Assembly: GCA_004151065.3 (NCBI GenBank)
Contig: NWUY0303890197.1
Span: 1 to 10,771 of the forward strand
DNA: 10,771 nt
Source: Larix sibirica
Taxonomy: Eukaryota > Streptophyta > Pinopsida > Pinales > Pinaceae
Reading direction: 5' to 3'
Under the pieces are notes generated by a model, which saw only the letters and a program-made list of their open reading frames with translations, was not told where the DNA came from and did no database searches. The position numbers and the translations under genes were made by a program. Numbering within the stretch: the first letter of the stretch is position 1; every line of letters begins with the position of its first letter. This document shows, in pieces, positions 1-7,087 of this stretch.

Positions 1-126
1 GACCACTCGTAAGTATAATCGTAATGAATGATGTCATTCCATAGGATCCGTGAATATGAGGAAAATCACTATGCACTCGTAAGGCATCATCTAACATTAT
101 ATTTTATAACAACATATATAAAACAC

Positions 127-143
127 TGATTCCATGCTAATAT
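127..143. repeat. Left target-site duplication of LINE insertion
   Basis: This 17-bp string (TGATTCCATGCTAATAT) recurs without mismatch at 730-746, directly after the poly-A run of the LINE fragment at 144-729. The bases on either side of the two copies differ, so the match ends exactly at 17 bp. A direct repeat of this length around a poly-A-ended fragment is the normal product of target-primed reverse transcription. Confidence 0.9.
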
Positions 144-729
144 TGTCAGCTCAAGAATTGTGTTTGGATTCCTCATTATTATTATAGGGAAGAAAAACAC
201 ATGAAAATCACAAATCTTTTATGCTAGGGTTTGTAGATGATATTTCTATCGTTTACTCTGATAGTGTTACTTGTTTTGGGATGTGTGGGGTTGGTATCTT
301 ATTGAAATTATTTATTCATATTTGGATGGGCTGTGGTAGGGAAACTAATACACAGGCTGAGTTACTTGCTTTATCAGCTCTATTATGGTTTGCTACGTAT
401 ATAGGGATTGAGCACTTACAATTGGCAAGTGATTCAAGGGTAATTGTGGATTGGGCTTCAAGAAAGTCAAAATTATAGATATTGAAATTGAAACAGGAAT
501 TATGGACCTAAAGAAGTAGTTCATTTATATCTTGTTCAGTCATGTCTCCAGAGAACTCAACATGATAGTAGACATATTGTCAAAGAAAGTAGTGGGATAG
601 ATGGATGGGTCTTTAAATTATAAAGAATTTTTAGAAAAAATGTGGACAAATGTATAAAGATTGGTTAGCTTTAATTCTTATTTTTGATGAATAACAAGTT
701 AATTATTTTTTTCCTTCTATCGAAAAAAA
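144..729 (+). mobile_element. 5'-truncated L1-like LINE insertion (RNase H end, 3' UTR, poly-A)
   Basis: A 586-bp non-LTR retrotransposon fragment bounded on both sides by a 17-bp target-site duplication. It keeps only the C-terminal RNase H part of ORF2 (about 221-600), an AT-rich 3' UTR (about 600-722) and a short terminal A run (723-729). The endonuclease, reverse transcriptase and zinc-binding regions are absent. This fits the 5' truncation usual for LINEs, where reverse transcription starts at the 3' end and often stops early. The intact duplications show that this was a truncated insertion and not a later deletion. The copy could not have moved by itself. The perfect duplication suggests it is younger than the other two LINE remnants here, although its frame is already broken. 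Confidence 0.88.
221..600 (+). pseudogene. LINE ORF2 C-terminal RNase H domain, broken
   Basis: The reading frame from 221 to 475 has the layout of the RNase H domain carried at the end of plant LINE ORF2 (RVT_3 type). An FVDD-like first strand puts the first catalytic Asp at 236-238. A GRETNTQAELLAL stretch supplies the Glu at 359-361, and LASDSRVIVDW supplies the second Asp at 431-433. A TAG at 476-478 ends that frame. The last conserved block (HVSRELN, then VDILSK, with the fourth Asp at 571-573) appears in another frame from about 541, so at least one frameshift lies between. RNase H removes RNA from RNA:DNA hybrids during retrotransposition, but this copy cannot make the full domain. The FVDD string is the RNase H first strand and not the reverse-transcriptase YxDD box, because CGVGILLKL and the Glu block follow it. 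Confidence 0.82.
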
Positions 730-746
730 TGATTCCATGCTAATAT
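730..746. repeat. Right target-site duplication of LINE insertion
   Basis: This is a perfect 17-bp copy of 127-143. It begins immediately after the seven-A run that ends the LINE fragment. Base 747 (A) differs from base 144 (T), and base 729 (A) differs from base 126 (C), which fixes both ends. Confidence 0.9.
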
Positions 747-1310
747 AATAAAATATATATCATAAATGAAGATATCAATTCATGTATCAATATATAAACA
801 ACTTAATTGGATCAACTTCACATTTGCGTTAATATAATAATCTCTTTGCTAAGTTTGTGAACATCTTATTTCACACAATTGTATCTTTAAACAAGAGCCA
901 CAGAGTGGCAATGTCCTTGCAAAGCTAGTGCAGTGGAGCATTGATTACAATGCATGTTACTGAAATTGTTGTAGCTGTTTAGAAAACATAAGCATTGGAA
1001 TATAAGAAAGAAGATAAAGCTGTTGTTTGTGCACTAGAAATATTTGACAGAACGTAAGCTTTATGCAATTAAACAACATAAGATTGCATATATGCTGGAG
1101 TAAGAAAGAAGAAAGGAAAAAATGAAAAAAACCATATTGGATTGTAAATGGATTAAGCAAATAAGGCTAGTTATATATTTTTTTCTTATCTTTAAAAGTT
1201 AGATGAAGAAACACCAACCTAGAACATTCTCCACTTTAGAACATTCTCCACCATTTTAAAACATTCAGGAAAAAATAAAACATGTAGGGTCATATTATAC
1301 ATGTATATTT

Positions 1311-1402
1311 AAGATTTTTTCATAAATTATGAATAATAATTCATAATTCTAAATTCAAGATTTTTTCATAAATTATGAATAATAACTCATATTTCTAAAT
1401 TC
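1311..1402. repeat. Two-copy tandem repeat, 46-bp unit
   Basis: The units are 1311-1356 and 1357-1402, each starting AAGATTTTTTCATAAATTAT, with two mismatches by eye. A weaker relic of the same motif (TTTATGAATAATAAC) follows at about 1478-1492, so the array may once have been longer. No coding sequence is involved. Confidence 0.9.
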
Positions 1403-1452
1403 AATGATTCATTGAACAATGAACATTTCAAATTCATTAAGCATAGTTTAAC

Positions 1453-1472
1453 ATATATATATATATATATAT
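1453..1472. repeat. AT dinucleotide microsatellite, about 10 units
   Basis: An uninterrupted alternating AT run of 20 bases. A second run of similar size lies about 80 bp downstream at 1549-1570. Its length is likely to vary between individuals. Confidence 0.95.
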
Positions 1473-1548
1473 TCAAATTTTATGAATAATAACTTTAAAA
1501 AATACATCTATAAAGTAAGTCTTTAACTATATTATGTGGAAATGTCTG

Positions 1549-1570
1549 TATATATATATATATATATATA
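1549..1570. repeat. TA dinucleotide microsatellite, about 11 units
   Basis: An uninterrupted alternating TA run of 22 bases, the second such run in this AT-rich interval. Confidence 0.95.
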
Positions 1571-1832
1571 TGAAAATTAGTACATATCAAGCTTCCAAGC
1601 TTCCATGGCAATCATATAACTTTCCTTTTAAAAAAATTGTACATCTCAACCTCACATGCCATCCATTATCAAGTGAGTTAACAGTTAGATAAAAATTATT
1701 ATTATGGGCCAATACACTTTACAACGAAGTTAAACTAGACGCAGAAGCATATGCTTAGACATGAAACATATGCAATGTTAAGAAAGAATGCATCTGCAAT
1801 TATATTGTACAGATAAAGACATGAATAGCAAG

Positions 1833-1894
1833 ATTCTGCAAATTACATTAAGATTTCTACCTTATTCTGCAAATTACATTAAGATTTCTATCTT
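1833..1894. repeat. Two-copy tandem repeat, 31-bp unit
   Basis: The units are 1833-1863 and 1864-1894, each starting ATTCTGCAAATTACATTAAG. They differ at one base (C in the first, T in the second, near the unit end). The near identity points to a fairly recent local duplication. Confidence 0.92.
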
Positions 1895-2207
1895 ATGCAT
1901 AAAGAGTTCGAATATTGTATGCATCTTAAAAGAAAGTGAAGTAAATTGGAGACACTGCCAAATTATTATGCGCAGATCTGTGCATATATGATTATATTTA
2001 CAGAGGCATTTGACCATATCCATACTACTCCAAGTATTATAAGGGAAAAGTTCCAAGCATATCGAATGGCAAAAAAAAAACCTACACTGAATCTGTCTAT
2101 GCTAAAACTAAAAGATACAAGGGCGATGTTACATAGTGAGATATTAGCAACACATTGAGTTCAAAAGAGCGCACACATAGAGCATGCATGCACTACACAA
2201 TGAATTT

Positions 2208-2855
2208 CTATAGTAAAGGCTGAAGGCCGAACAAGTCTTTAAGGAACAGTCGATTGATTTTATAGTAATCCAAGGAGTTATCAACAACCTCCTCCCAGCA
2301 TAGATAGCCTTCTTCCCCTTCCAACGTCTCTTTTGACAAAGTATCAGCTTTCATATTAAGTTCACGATAGGTATGATTAATAATGATATTATCAAAAGAA
2401 GATAGGAGCACTTTAGTCTTCCAACACCAGTTATGGAGAGAAACCACCTATAAATTGTATTGTTCATTAGTCCATTTGACGATCACCATAGAGTCCTCAT
2501 AAACTTTTAAGGAATCACTCCCAAAAATCGAAGCCACACTGCATAAGCACCACAAGGCCAATAACTCTGTCTTAGTGTTGGATCCATGCCCATAGTTCAG
2601 TTTAAATTTGAAATAATGATCTTTATTAAGCTTGAGGACCACCCCAATAGCACATAAACCACCATGATCGAAAAAACCTATAGCTTCTTGAGTTAAAGGA
2701 AAACCCACCACATGTCTAACTTTGAAAATATTTTCTTCTACTACAAAATATTCTTTGTATAGACTTATTATCCATATATACATACATTATTAATGTTTAG
2801 TTTCTTATCTTCAAAAATGAGAGAATTTCAGGTTTTCCATAAGCCCCAAAAGATG
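2208..2855 (-). pseudogene. LINE ORF2 linker and RNase H domain, one internal stop in the domain
   Basis: Two same-frame open stretches (2783-2451 and 2447-2208) are separated only by a TAG at 2448-2450. Together they form a nearly complete RNase H domain of the type found at the end of plant LINE ORF2. All four expected acidic residues are visible: Asp in GFFDHGG (2669-2667), Glu in NTKTELLAL (2567-2565), Asp in VYEDSMVIVKW (2495-2493) and Asp in NMKADTLSKE (2345-2343). The HTYRELN block before the last Asp is also kept. Upstream, in a shifted frame, the family linker reads FWGLWKT-stop-NSLIFEDKK (about 2852-2800), where the stop TGA stands in for the usual Arg. The domain would cut the RNA strand of RNA:DNA hybrids if it were translated. 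No normal start codon or promoter is evident, so I treat it as a relic. Confidence 0.84.
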
Positions 2856-2873
2856 AAAGCATGTAAAGTACTA

Positions 2874-3001
2874 TGCTCAATATTATATTATACCAAAGGA
2901 GGAAATTATGTTCAAAAGATTGCCTCCCCCGGGACTGTGCTCAATATTATATTATACCAAAGGAGGAAATTATGTTCAAAAGATTGCCTCCCCTGGGACT
3001 G
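2874..3001. repeat. Two-copy tandem repeat, 64-bp unit, inside the LINE
   Basis: The units are 2874-2937 and 2938-3001. They share everything from TGCTCAATATTATATTATAC to GGGACTG apart from one C/T difference (CCCCCGGG against CCCCTGGG). Sixty-four is not a multiple of three, so the second copy shifts the minus-strand LINE frame between the zf-RVT-like stretch and the linker to RNase H. The single mismatch makes this one of the younger changes in the window. Confidence 0.95.
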
Positions 3002-3257
3002 TGACCCAAGTCTTCAGACAATTTTTAAATGTAAGCCATAAAAAACATTTGATTTTCATTGGAACATGCCAGTTCCACAATTTTTTGTACCACCATCTTG
3101 AGACATTAAAAATATGTTCTTGAGCTATCACTGTATATGTAGTCTTAGCCGAAATATTGCATGTAGCAGCATCAAGAGACCAAATGAGAGTATCTTTAAA
3201 AGTATTTAGTCTGATGCCTCTTGAATTCAGATGTGAAATGTGATTGTCCCATTCCAC
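3002..3257 (-). pseudogene. LINE zf-RVT-like region, zinc ligands not visible
   Basis: The open frame from 3257 down to about 2976 reads VEWDNHISHLNSRGI, then a strand-rich stretch, then RWWYKKLWNWHVPMKIK and CFLWLTFKNCLKTW. The W-W-x-x-L-W-x-x-x-x-P-x-K-x-K-x-F-x-W pattern is the well-known start of the reverse-transcriptase zinc-binding region (zf-RVT) of plant LINEs. In intact members a Cys-x-x-Cys ... His ... Cys set follows within about 30-40 residues. Here the frame instead enters the 64-bp duplicated unit and stops, and I see no Cys/His set. The knuckle has been lost or replaced. Part of this stretch, from 3144 rightward, lies in the 1.6-kb duplicated segment. Confidence 0.75.
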
Positions 3258-3260
3258 TGC

Positions 3261-3660
3261 CTAGCAGCTCCCCAACCCAAGATCAGATGCATAAATCCAA
3301 TAAGAATCTGAAAGATGGAGCCAACTAGGTCGTCTAATATGATCTAAGGTGAAGAAACCCAGTTCTGCAAGATATTCCAACAAATAAGGAGATAGTTGAT
3401 CATTCTCTTCCATCCCAGCTAGGTTGTCTAATATGATCCAAAGTGAAGAAACCCAGTTCTGCACGATATTCCAACAAATAAGGAGATAGTTGATCGTTCT
3501 CTTCCATCCCTATAATAGGATCAATTCCTACCAAAACATTTGATCCCATTGGCACCTTCCAAGTTAGGCCTCTACCCAACCACGAGTAAGCTTTGATCAA
3601 ACCATACCATAAAGTTAATGTGTTCCTAGTAGCTTTCACAGGATTCCTTATCCATTTCAA
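3261..3660 (-). pseudogene. LINE ORF2 post-RT connection region, broken by a 94-bp duplication
   Basis: Two overlapping frames (3660-3400 and 3464-3261) together give the region between the reverse transcriptase and zf-RVT. It starts MKWIRNPVKATRN and runs through WLGRGLTWKVPMGSN, VGIDPIIG, QLSPYLLEY and LAELGFFTLDHIRRPSW to YASDLGLGSC. The spacing and the W-K-G-V-G-DP-IG skeleton match plant LINE ORF2. The peptide ELGFFTLDHIR occurs twice because the underlying DNA was duplicated in tandem (94 bp), which also moved the frame. A shorter, separately mutated version lies in copy B at 4768-5215. Confidence 0.78.
3323..3510. repeat. Two-copy tandem repeat, 94-bp unit, inside the LINE in copy A
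   Basis: The units are 3323-3416 and 3417-3510, both ending CTCTTCCATCCC, with about half a dozen differences by eye. Copy B of the larger duplication has only one unit at the matching place. The length is not a multiple of three, so the LINE frame is broken here. Confidence 0.92.
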
Positions 3661-3801
3661 TAAATTAAGTTATTAAGAAAGGATAGACATAATTTATATT
3701 TTTTATTAATAATTAGAAAAACTGAATAAGGTCTCACACAACTTTATCATTGAGACGCAAATTGCCTGCCTTCAATTGTTGGGCAAATAGATTTTTATTT
3801 G

Positions 3802-3870
3802 AATTGTTAAACATAATTTATATATTTATTAATTGTTAAACATAATTTATATATTTATTAATTGTTAAAC
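3802..3870. repeat. 29-bp tandem repeat, two full units plus part of a third, copy A only
   Basis: The units AATTGTTAAACATAATTTAT...TT occupy 3802-3830 and 3831-3859, followed by a partial AATTGTTAAAC at 3860-3870. Copy B has one full unit and a decayed partial at the same place (about 5345-5385). The extra unit therefore arose in copy A after the large duplication, or was lost from copy B. Confidence 0.9.
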
Positions 3871-4143
3871 AATTAAACAAGCCGAGTTTACAAAGTTGTA
3901 TCATCAAATTTGTTTCATTTGTTGAAAAATCTTATTATTAAATGAACATTTAAAAGTATTTTTATAGAGCTATATCACCAAATATGTCTCATTTGCTTCG
4001 AAAGCTATGAATTTGTGATTGATAAATCCATAGTTTAAAAAATTGATGATGAAATTAATTTAATAATGAAAAAAGAATGACAGACAATGAGCCTCCTTCA
4101 TCTCAGTATAAGGCATTGGCATTTCTTTTGAGTCTCCATTCAT

Positions 4144-4258
4144 CATATTTGTTCTTGCATGGATAATAGGTGGAATATATTTATGCTTGTAATGAGTTCA
4201 TATTTGTCATTTCATGGATAGCACATGGAATATGTTTATGCTTTGTAATGAAGCTCAT
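4144..4258. repeat. Imperfect two-copy tandem repeat, about 55-bp unit, copy A
   Basis: The units start CATATTTGTT at 4144 and CATATTTGTC at 4199 and share the pattern CATGGATA, TGGAATAT, TTATGCTT and GTAATGA. The pair is also present in copy B (starting at 5653 and 5709), so it is older than the 1.6-kb duplication. Confidence 0.75.
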
Positions 4259-4767
4259 CACTGCAACTCAAAGGCAATGTAGGAGGTTTTGGGGGTGGTA
4301 TATGTTTTTCTCTAGCCAATAAGAGTAATCAGGCAACGTTTCATTTGTATACCCAAACATTAGGTTCTAATATTCATGATACTGAGGCTAAATACTATGT
4401 TGATATCAAGGATTTCTAAGATATGTGAAAATAGTTGAAAGTAAATTGTGATGGTAAGCATCGACATCAACATTCAGGGGTGCTGCAGTGGAGATAGTGG
4501 TGATGGGAAATTCTTGTCTACATTCAAGGAAAAGAGCAAGGAATGACCTTGTCTTGTAAGACAATACATACTTACTACCTCTAGTCTTTTATATTTACAA
4601 CAAATGGCCATCAAATTTGCTCTTTTGTGTTTTGTTCTTCATGTAAAAAGAGCGAGCTAGGCAGAACAACACATGTATGTATGTTTTTTACCTCTATTTT
4701 CCGTAGTTTCTATATTGAGCGAGAGTATTTTAATTTTATTTATTTTATTCATTGGCTACATAGCAGA

Positions 4768-5215
4768 CTTAGCCGAAATATTACCTGTAGCAACATTAAA
4801 AGACCAAATGAGAGTATCCTAAAAAATATTCAGTATGATGCCTGCTGAATTCAGATGTGAAATATAATTGTCCCATTCCACAACCCAGTAGCTCCCCAAC
4901 CCAAGATCATATGCAAAAAGCCAATAAGAATATGAAGGATGGAGCCAGCTAGGTCGTCTAATATGATCCAAGGTGAAGAAACCAATTTCTACAAGATATT
5001 CCAGCAAATAAGGAAATAGCCGATAATTCTCTTATAGAATAATTCTCTTCCATCTCTATAATAGGATCAATTCCTACGAAAACATGTGATCCCACTCCCA
5101 CCTTCCAAGTTAGGTCTCTACCCAACCACGGGTAAGCTTTGATAAAACCAGACGAAAAATTTGATGTAGTCCTAGTAGCTTTCATGGGATTCCTTATCCA
5201 TTTCAGTAAATGAAG
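4768..5215 (-). pseudogene. LINE ORF2 connection region, second copy, truncated by the duplication edge
   Basis: Minus-strand frames at 5185-4958 and 5007-4819 repeat the peptide of 3660-3144: MKATRTT at the start, LTWKVGVGSHVFVGIDPIIEM, then LVEIGFFTLDHIRRPSW and DLGLGSYWVVEWDNYISHLN. The frame is lost between them at 5025-5049, where AATTCTCTT is repeated with a 16-bp spacing. The LINE stops at the duplication edge near 4768, so the zf-RVT and RNase H parts found downstream in the first copy are absent. It is non-functional, a passenger of the segmental duplication and not a separate insertion. Confidence 0.8.
5025..5049. repeat. 16-bp partial tandem duplication in copy B LINE
   Basis: AATTCTCTT occurs at 5025-5033 and again at 5041-5049, giving a period of 16 bp. 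It shifts the LINE frame. In copy A the matching place lies within about 20 bp of the end of the 94-bp duplication. Confidence 0.75.
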
Positions 5216-6290
5216 TTATTAAGAAATGATAAACATAATTTATATTTTTTTATAAATAATGAGAAGAACTAAATAAGGTCTCACACAACTTTATCATTGA
5301 GATGCAAATTGCCTTCAGTTGATGGGAAAATAGATTTTTATTTGAATTGTTAAACATAAATGTATATATTTATTAATTTTTAAACCATTAAACAAACGAC
5401 TTTACAAAGTTGTATCACCAAATTTGTTTCATTTGTTGAAATTATTAAATTAACATTTAAAAGTATTTTTATAGAGCTATATCACCAAATATGTCTCATT
5501 TGCTTCGAAATCTATGAATTTATGGTTGATAAATCCGTAGTTGTTTAAAAAATTGATGATGAAATTAATTTAATAATGATAAATGAATGACTGACAATGA
5601 GCCTCCTTCATCTCAGTATAAGGCATTGGCATTTTTTTCACTCTCCATTCATCATATTTGTTCTTGAATGGATAATAGGTGGAATATTTTTATGCTTGTA
5701 ATGAAGCTCATATTTGTCATTCCATGGATATCAGATGGAATATGTTTGTGCTTTCTAATGAAGCTCATCATTGCGGTTCAAAGGCAATGCAAGAGGTTTT
5801 GGGGGTAGTGTATGTTTTTCTCCAGTTAGCAAGAGTAATCGGGAAACGTTTCATATGTATACCCAAACATTGGGCTCTAATATTCATGATACTGAGGCTA
5901 AATACTATGTTGATATCAATGATTTCTATGATATGTGAAAACAATTGAAAGTAAATTATGATGGTAAGCATCAACATCAACATCATCAACATTCAGGGAT
6001 GTTGTAGTGGAGATAGTGGTGATGGGAAATTCTTGTCTACAATTAAGGAAAAGAGCAAGGAATGACCTTATCTTGTAAGACAATAAATGCTTACTACTTC
6101 TAGTCTTTTATATTTACAACAAATGACCATCAACTTTGGTCTTTTGTGTTTTTTCCTTCATGTAAAAAGAACAAGCTAGAGAGAACAACACATGTATGTA
6201 TGTTTTTCACCTCTATTTTTCCTAGTTTCTTTTCTATATTGAACGAGAGTATTTCAATTTTATTTATTTTATTCAGTAAATACATATTAT
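5216..6290. other. Unidentified AT-rich DNA within copy B
   Basis: This is the counterpart of 3671-4767. I see no gene. The longest open frame (5679-5948, plus strand) is not preserved in copy A, where stops interrupt it, so it is not under visible coding constraint. A CAT/CAA-rich trinucleotide run lies at about 5968-5991 and is shorter in copy A. Confidence 0.6.
5653..5767. repeat. Imperfect two-copy tandem repeat, about 56-bp unit, copy B
   Basis: This is the copy-B version of the pair at 4144-4258. Units start with CATATTTGTT at 5653 and CATATTTGTC at 5709. Its presence in both copies dates it before the large duplication. Confidence 0.75.
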
Positions 6291-6342
6291 TCTTATCTCT
6301 TTCTCAATACCATGGAAATGATGCCAAATTAATTCATTAACC

Positions 6343-6760
6343 ATTGAGTTAAAAGGGTGCAATGCTTCTTTCAATTTGTCAGATTCTCTTCCCCATTCTA
6401 CAATCAATAGACATTAAAATATAATGTATCAAGGTAGGACAGAGACACCATCAACGCTAGAGAAATGTCCGCATACAAACATAAATCAAATAGAAAATTA
6501 GAATACACCGTTTGAGTTCAATCATGCTTGGATCGAAGATGAATCATTTAAAATCTTCATTTGTACTCATTGGAAGTTGTATGATGCCTCTTAAGGGACT
6601 CTATTATGCATCAATTTGCTAGTAATGTAAAGCAAGTAAAAAACCTTTCAGTTGCTTTGGCCAGGAAGAAGAAAAAATGGTTATCTAAAGCAGAAGGTGA
6701 TATAGATTCTTTGTTTGATAAAGATGTGCCTAGTGTCTTCTCTGATGAGTAATCTCACTC
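6343..6760 (+). pseudogene. LINE endonuclease tail and linker to reverse transcriptase, broken
   Basis: One frame (positions equal to 1 modulo 3) carries SDSLPHS at 6379-6399. I read this as a decayed form of the SDHxPI motif near the end of LINE AP-like endonucleases, with Ser in place of the catalytic His. The same frame, after two stops, continues to NTPFEFNHAWIEDESFK (6502 onward) and CTHWKLYD, the block that follows the endonuclease in this LINE group. The lysine-rich linker (LARKKKKWLSKAEGDIDSLF, about 6650-6715) follows in another frame. The endonuclease would nick target DNA in an intact element. The call for 6343-6500 is tentative, while 6502-6590 is convincing. Confidence 0.6.
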
Positions 6761-7087
6761 CTTGAAAGTTCTTGAAGAAAAACGAGACTATTTTGAATAA
6801 TGAAGAAATTAACTGGAGGCTTAAAAGTAGAGCTAAATGGTTGGCCATAGCACAATATTATTTCACAATTTTGCAAACTATAAAAAAGGTTTCGATGTTA
6901 TTTGGGAAATTGAGTTAAGTGATGGTTCTAGGGAAAATATTTCATGGATATTACTAGAGTAAGCAAGGCTTACTTCCAAAATTTAGTTAAAGATCCTAAT
7001 TCAACTAATATTGCAGATTTGATGAAGGTAGCAGGGATCTTTCCAAGGTGTTTTTATTAAAGGATGAATGAATAATTAGAGTTTGTA

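Larger units (their letters stand above)
747..2159. other. AT-rich non-coding DNA without a recognisable gene
   Basis: No open frame here resembles a known protein. The only repeats I can define are the 46-bp and 31-bp tandem pairs and two AT microsatellites, listed separately. An AGAACATTCTCCAC string occurs twice in a row at about 1220-1252. A short open stretch at about 990-1054 on the plus strand (ALEYKKEDKAVVCALEIFD) reads smoothly, but stops lie close on both sides and I cannot place it in a family. Short open frames at 1788-1991 and 1946-2158 look like chance. Confidence 0.7.
2208..3670 (-). mobile_element. 3' half of a plant L1-like LINE (connection, zf-RVT region, RNase H), degenerate
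   Basis: Read on the minus strand from about 3670 down to 2208, frames join end to end in the domain order of a plant LINE ORF2. First comes the post-RT connection (KWIRNPVKATRN, then LTWKVP and VGIDPIIG, about 3660-3480). Next is the block before the zinc-binding region (LAELGFFTLDHIRRPSW), then the zf-RVT-like stretch (RWWYKKLWNWHVPMKIK, CFLWL; about 3090-3030). Then come the linker FWGLWKT-stop-NSLIFEDKK (about 2852-2800) and the RNase H domain (2783-2208). The endonuclease and reverse transcriptase are missing. Two tandem duplications, of 94 and 64 bp, break the frame. I see no terminal poly-A or target-site duplication, so both ends are uncertain; the right end is set where LINE similarity fades at about 3670. 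Confidence 0.82.
3144..4767. repeat. Segmental tandem duplication, copy A (about 1.62 kb)
   Basis: Copy A and copy B (4768 to about 6290) align along their whole length in the same order and orientation, at roughly nine bases in ten by eye. The left edges match from CTTAGCCGAAAT at 3144 and 4768. At the right edge, copies match through TATTTTATTCA (4741-4751 in A) and then diverge, so the junction is uncertain by about 20 bp. The first 520 bp or so of the unit is minus-strand LINE, and the remaining 1.1 kb has no gene I recognise. Copy A is longer because it alone carries the 94-bp tandem pair (3323-3510) and an extra 29-bp unit (3802-3859). LINE similarity continues left of copy A but not left of copy B, so the LINE sits in its original place at copy A. 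Confidence 0.9.
3671..4767. other. Unidentified AT-rich DNA within copy A
   Basis: No open frame here looks like a gene. The stretch holds the 29-bp and 55-bp tandem pairs listed separately and a small imperfect palindrome (GTCTCA at 3731-3736 against TGAGAC at 3751-3756). The rest is AT-rich with stops in all frames. The matching stretch in copy B (about 5216-6290) has diverged with small insertions and deletions that are not in steps of three, which argues against coding selection. It may be old repeat DNA or plain flanking DNA of the minus-strand LINE. Confidence 0.6.
4768..6290. repeat. Segmental tandem duplication, copy B (about 1.52 kb)
   Basis: This is the second copy of the segment at 3144-4767, in direct orientation. 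It contains a LINE fragment on the minus strand (4768 to about 5215) followed by the unidentified AT-rich part. Differences from copy A include only one 94-bp unit, only one full 29-bp unit, a 16-bp partial duplication at 5025-5049, and a slightly longer CAT/CAA-rich run at about 5968-5991. The right edge is where similarity fades, just before the plus-strand LINE begins, so it is uncertain by about 20 bp. Confidence 0.88.

Noticed and set aside
221-250. FVDD string that looks like the reverse-transcriptase YxDD motif
   Set aside because: What follows (CGVGILLKL, the Glu block NTQAELLAL, then SDSRVIVDW) is RNase H order. The string is the RNase H first strand and matches an RT motif only by coincidence.
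2976-3257. A possible complete zinc-knuckle domain in the minus-strand LINE
   Set aside because: Only the lead-in tryptophan and proline pattern is present. No Cys/His ligand set follows in any frame before the linker to RNase H.
3731-3756. Palindrome GTCTCA ... TGAGAC as a possible element terminus or regulatory site
   Set aside because: The arms are six bases only, one arm is mutated in copy B, and no flanking duplication or element body goes with it.
5679-5992. Open frames of 89 and 74 codons on opposite strands in copy B
   Set aside because: The matching stretch of copy A has stops and out-of-frame indels, and neither peptide resembles a family. There is no sign of coding constraint.
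4627-6340. Paired open frames starting MFCSSCKKSEL and MFFPSCKKNKL in copies A and B (4627 and 6146)
   Set aside because: They look alike only because the DNA is duplicated. They diverge in length and end after the duplicated part, with no start context or family match.
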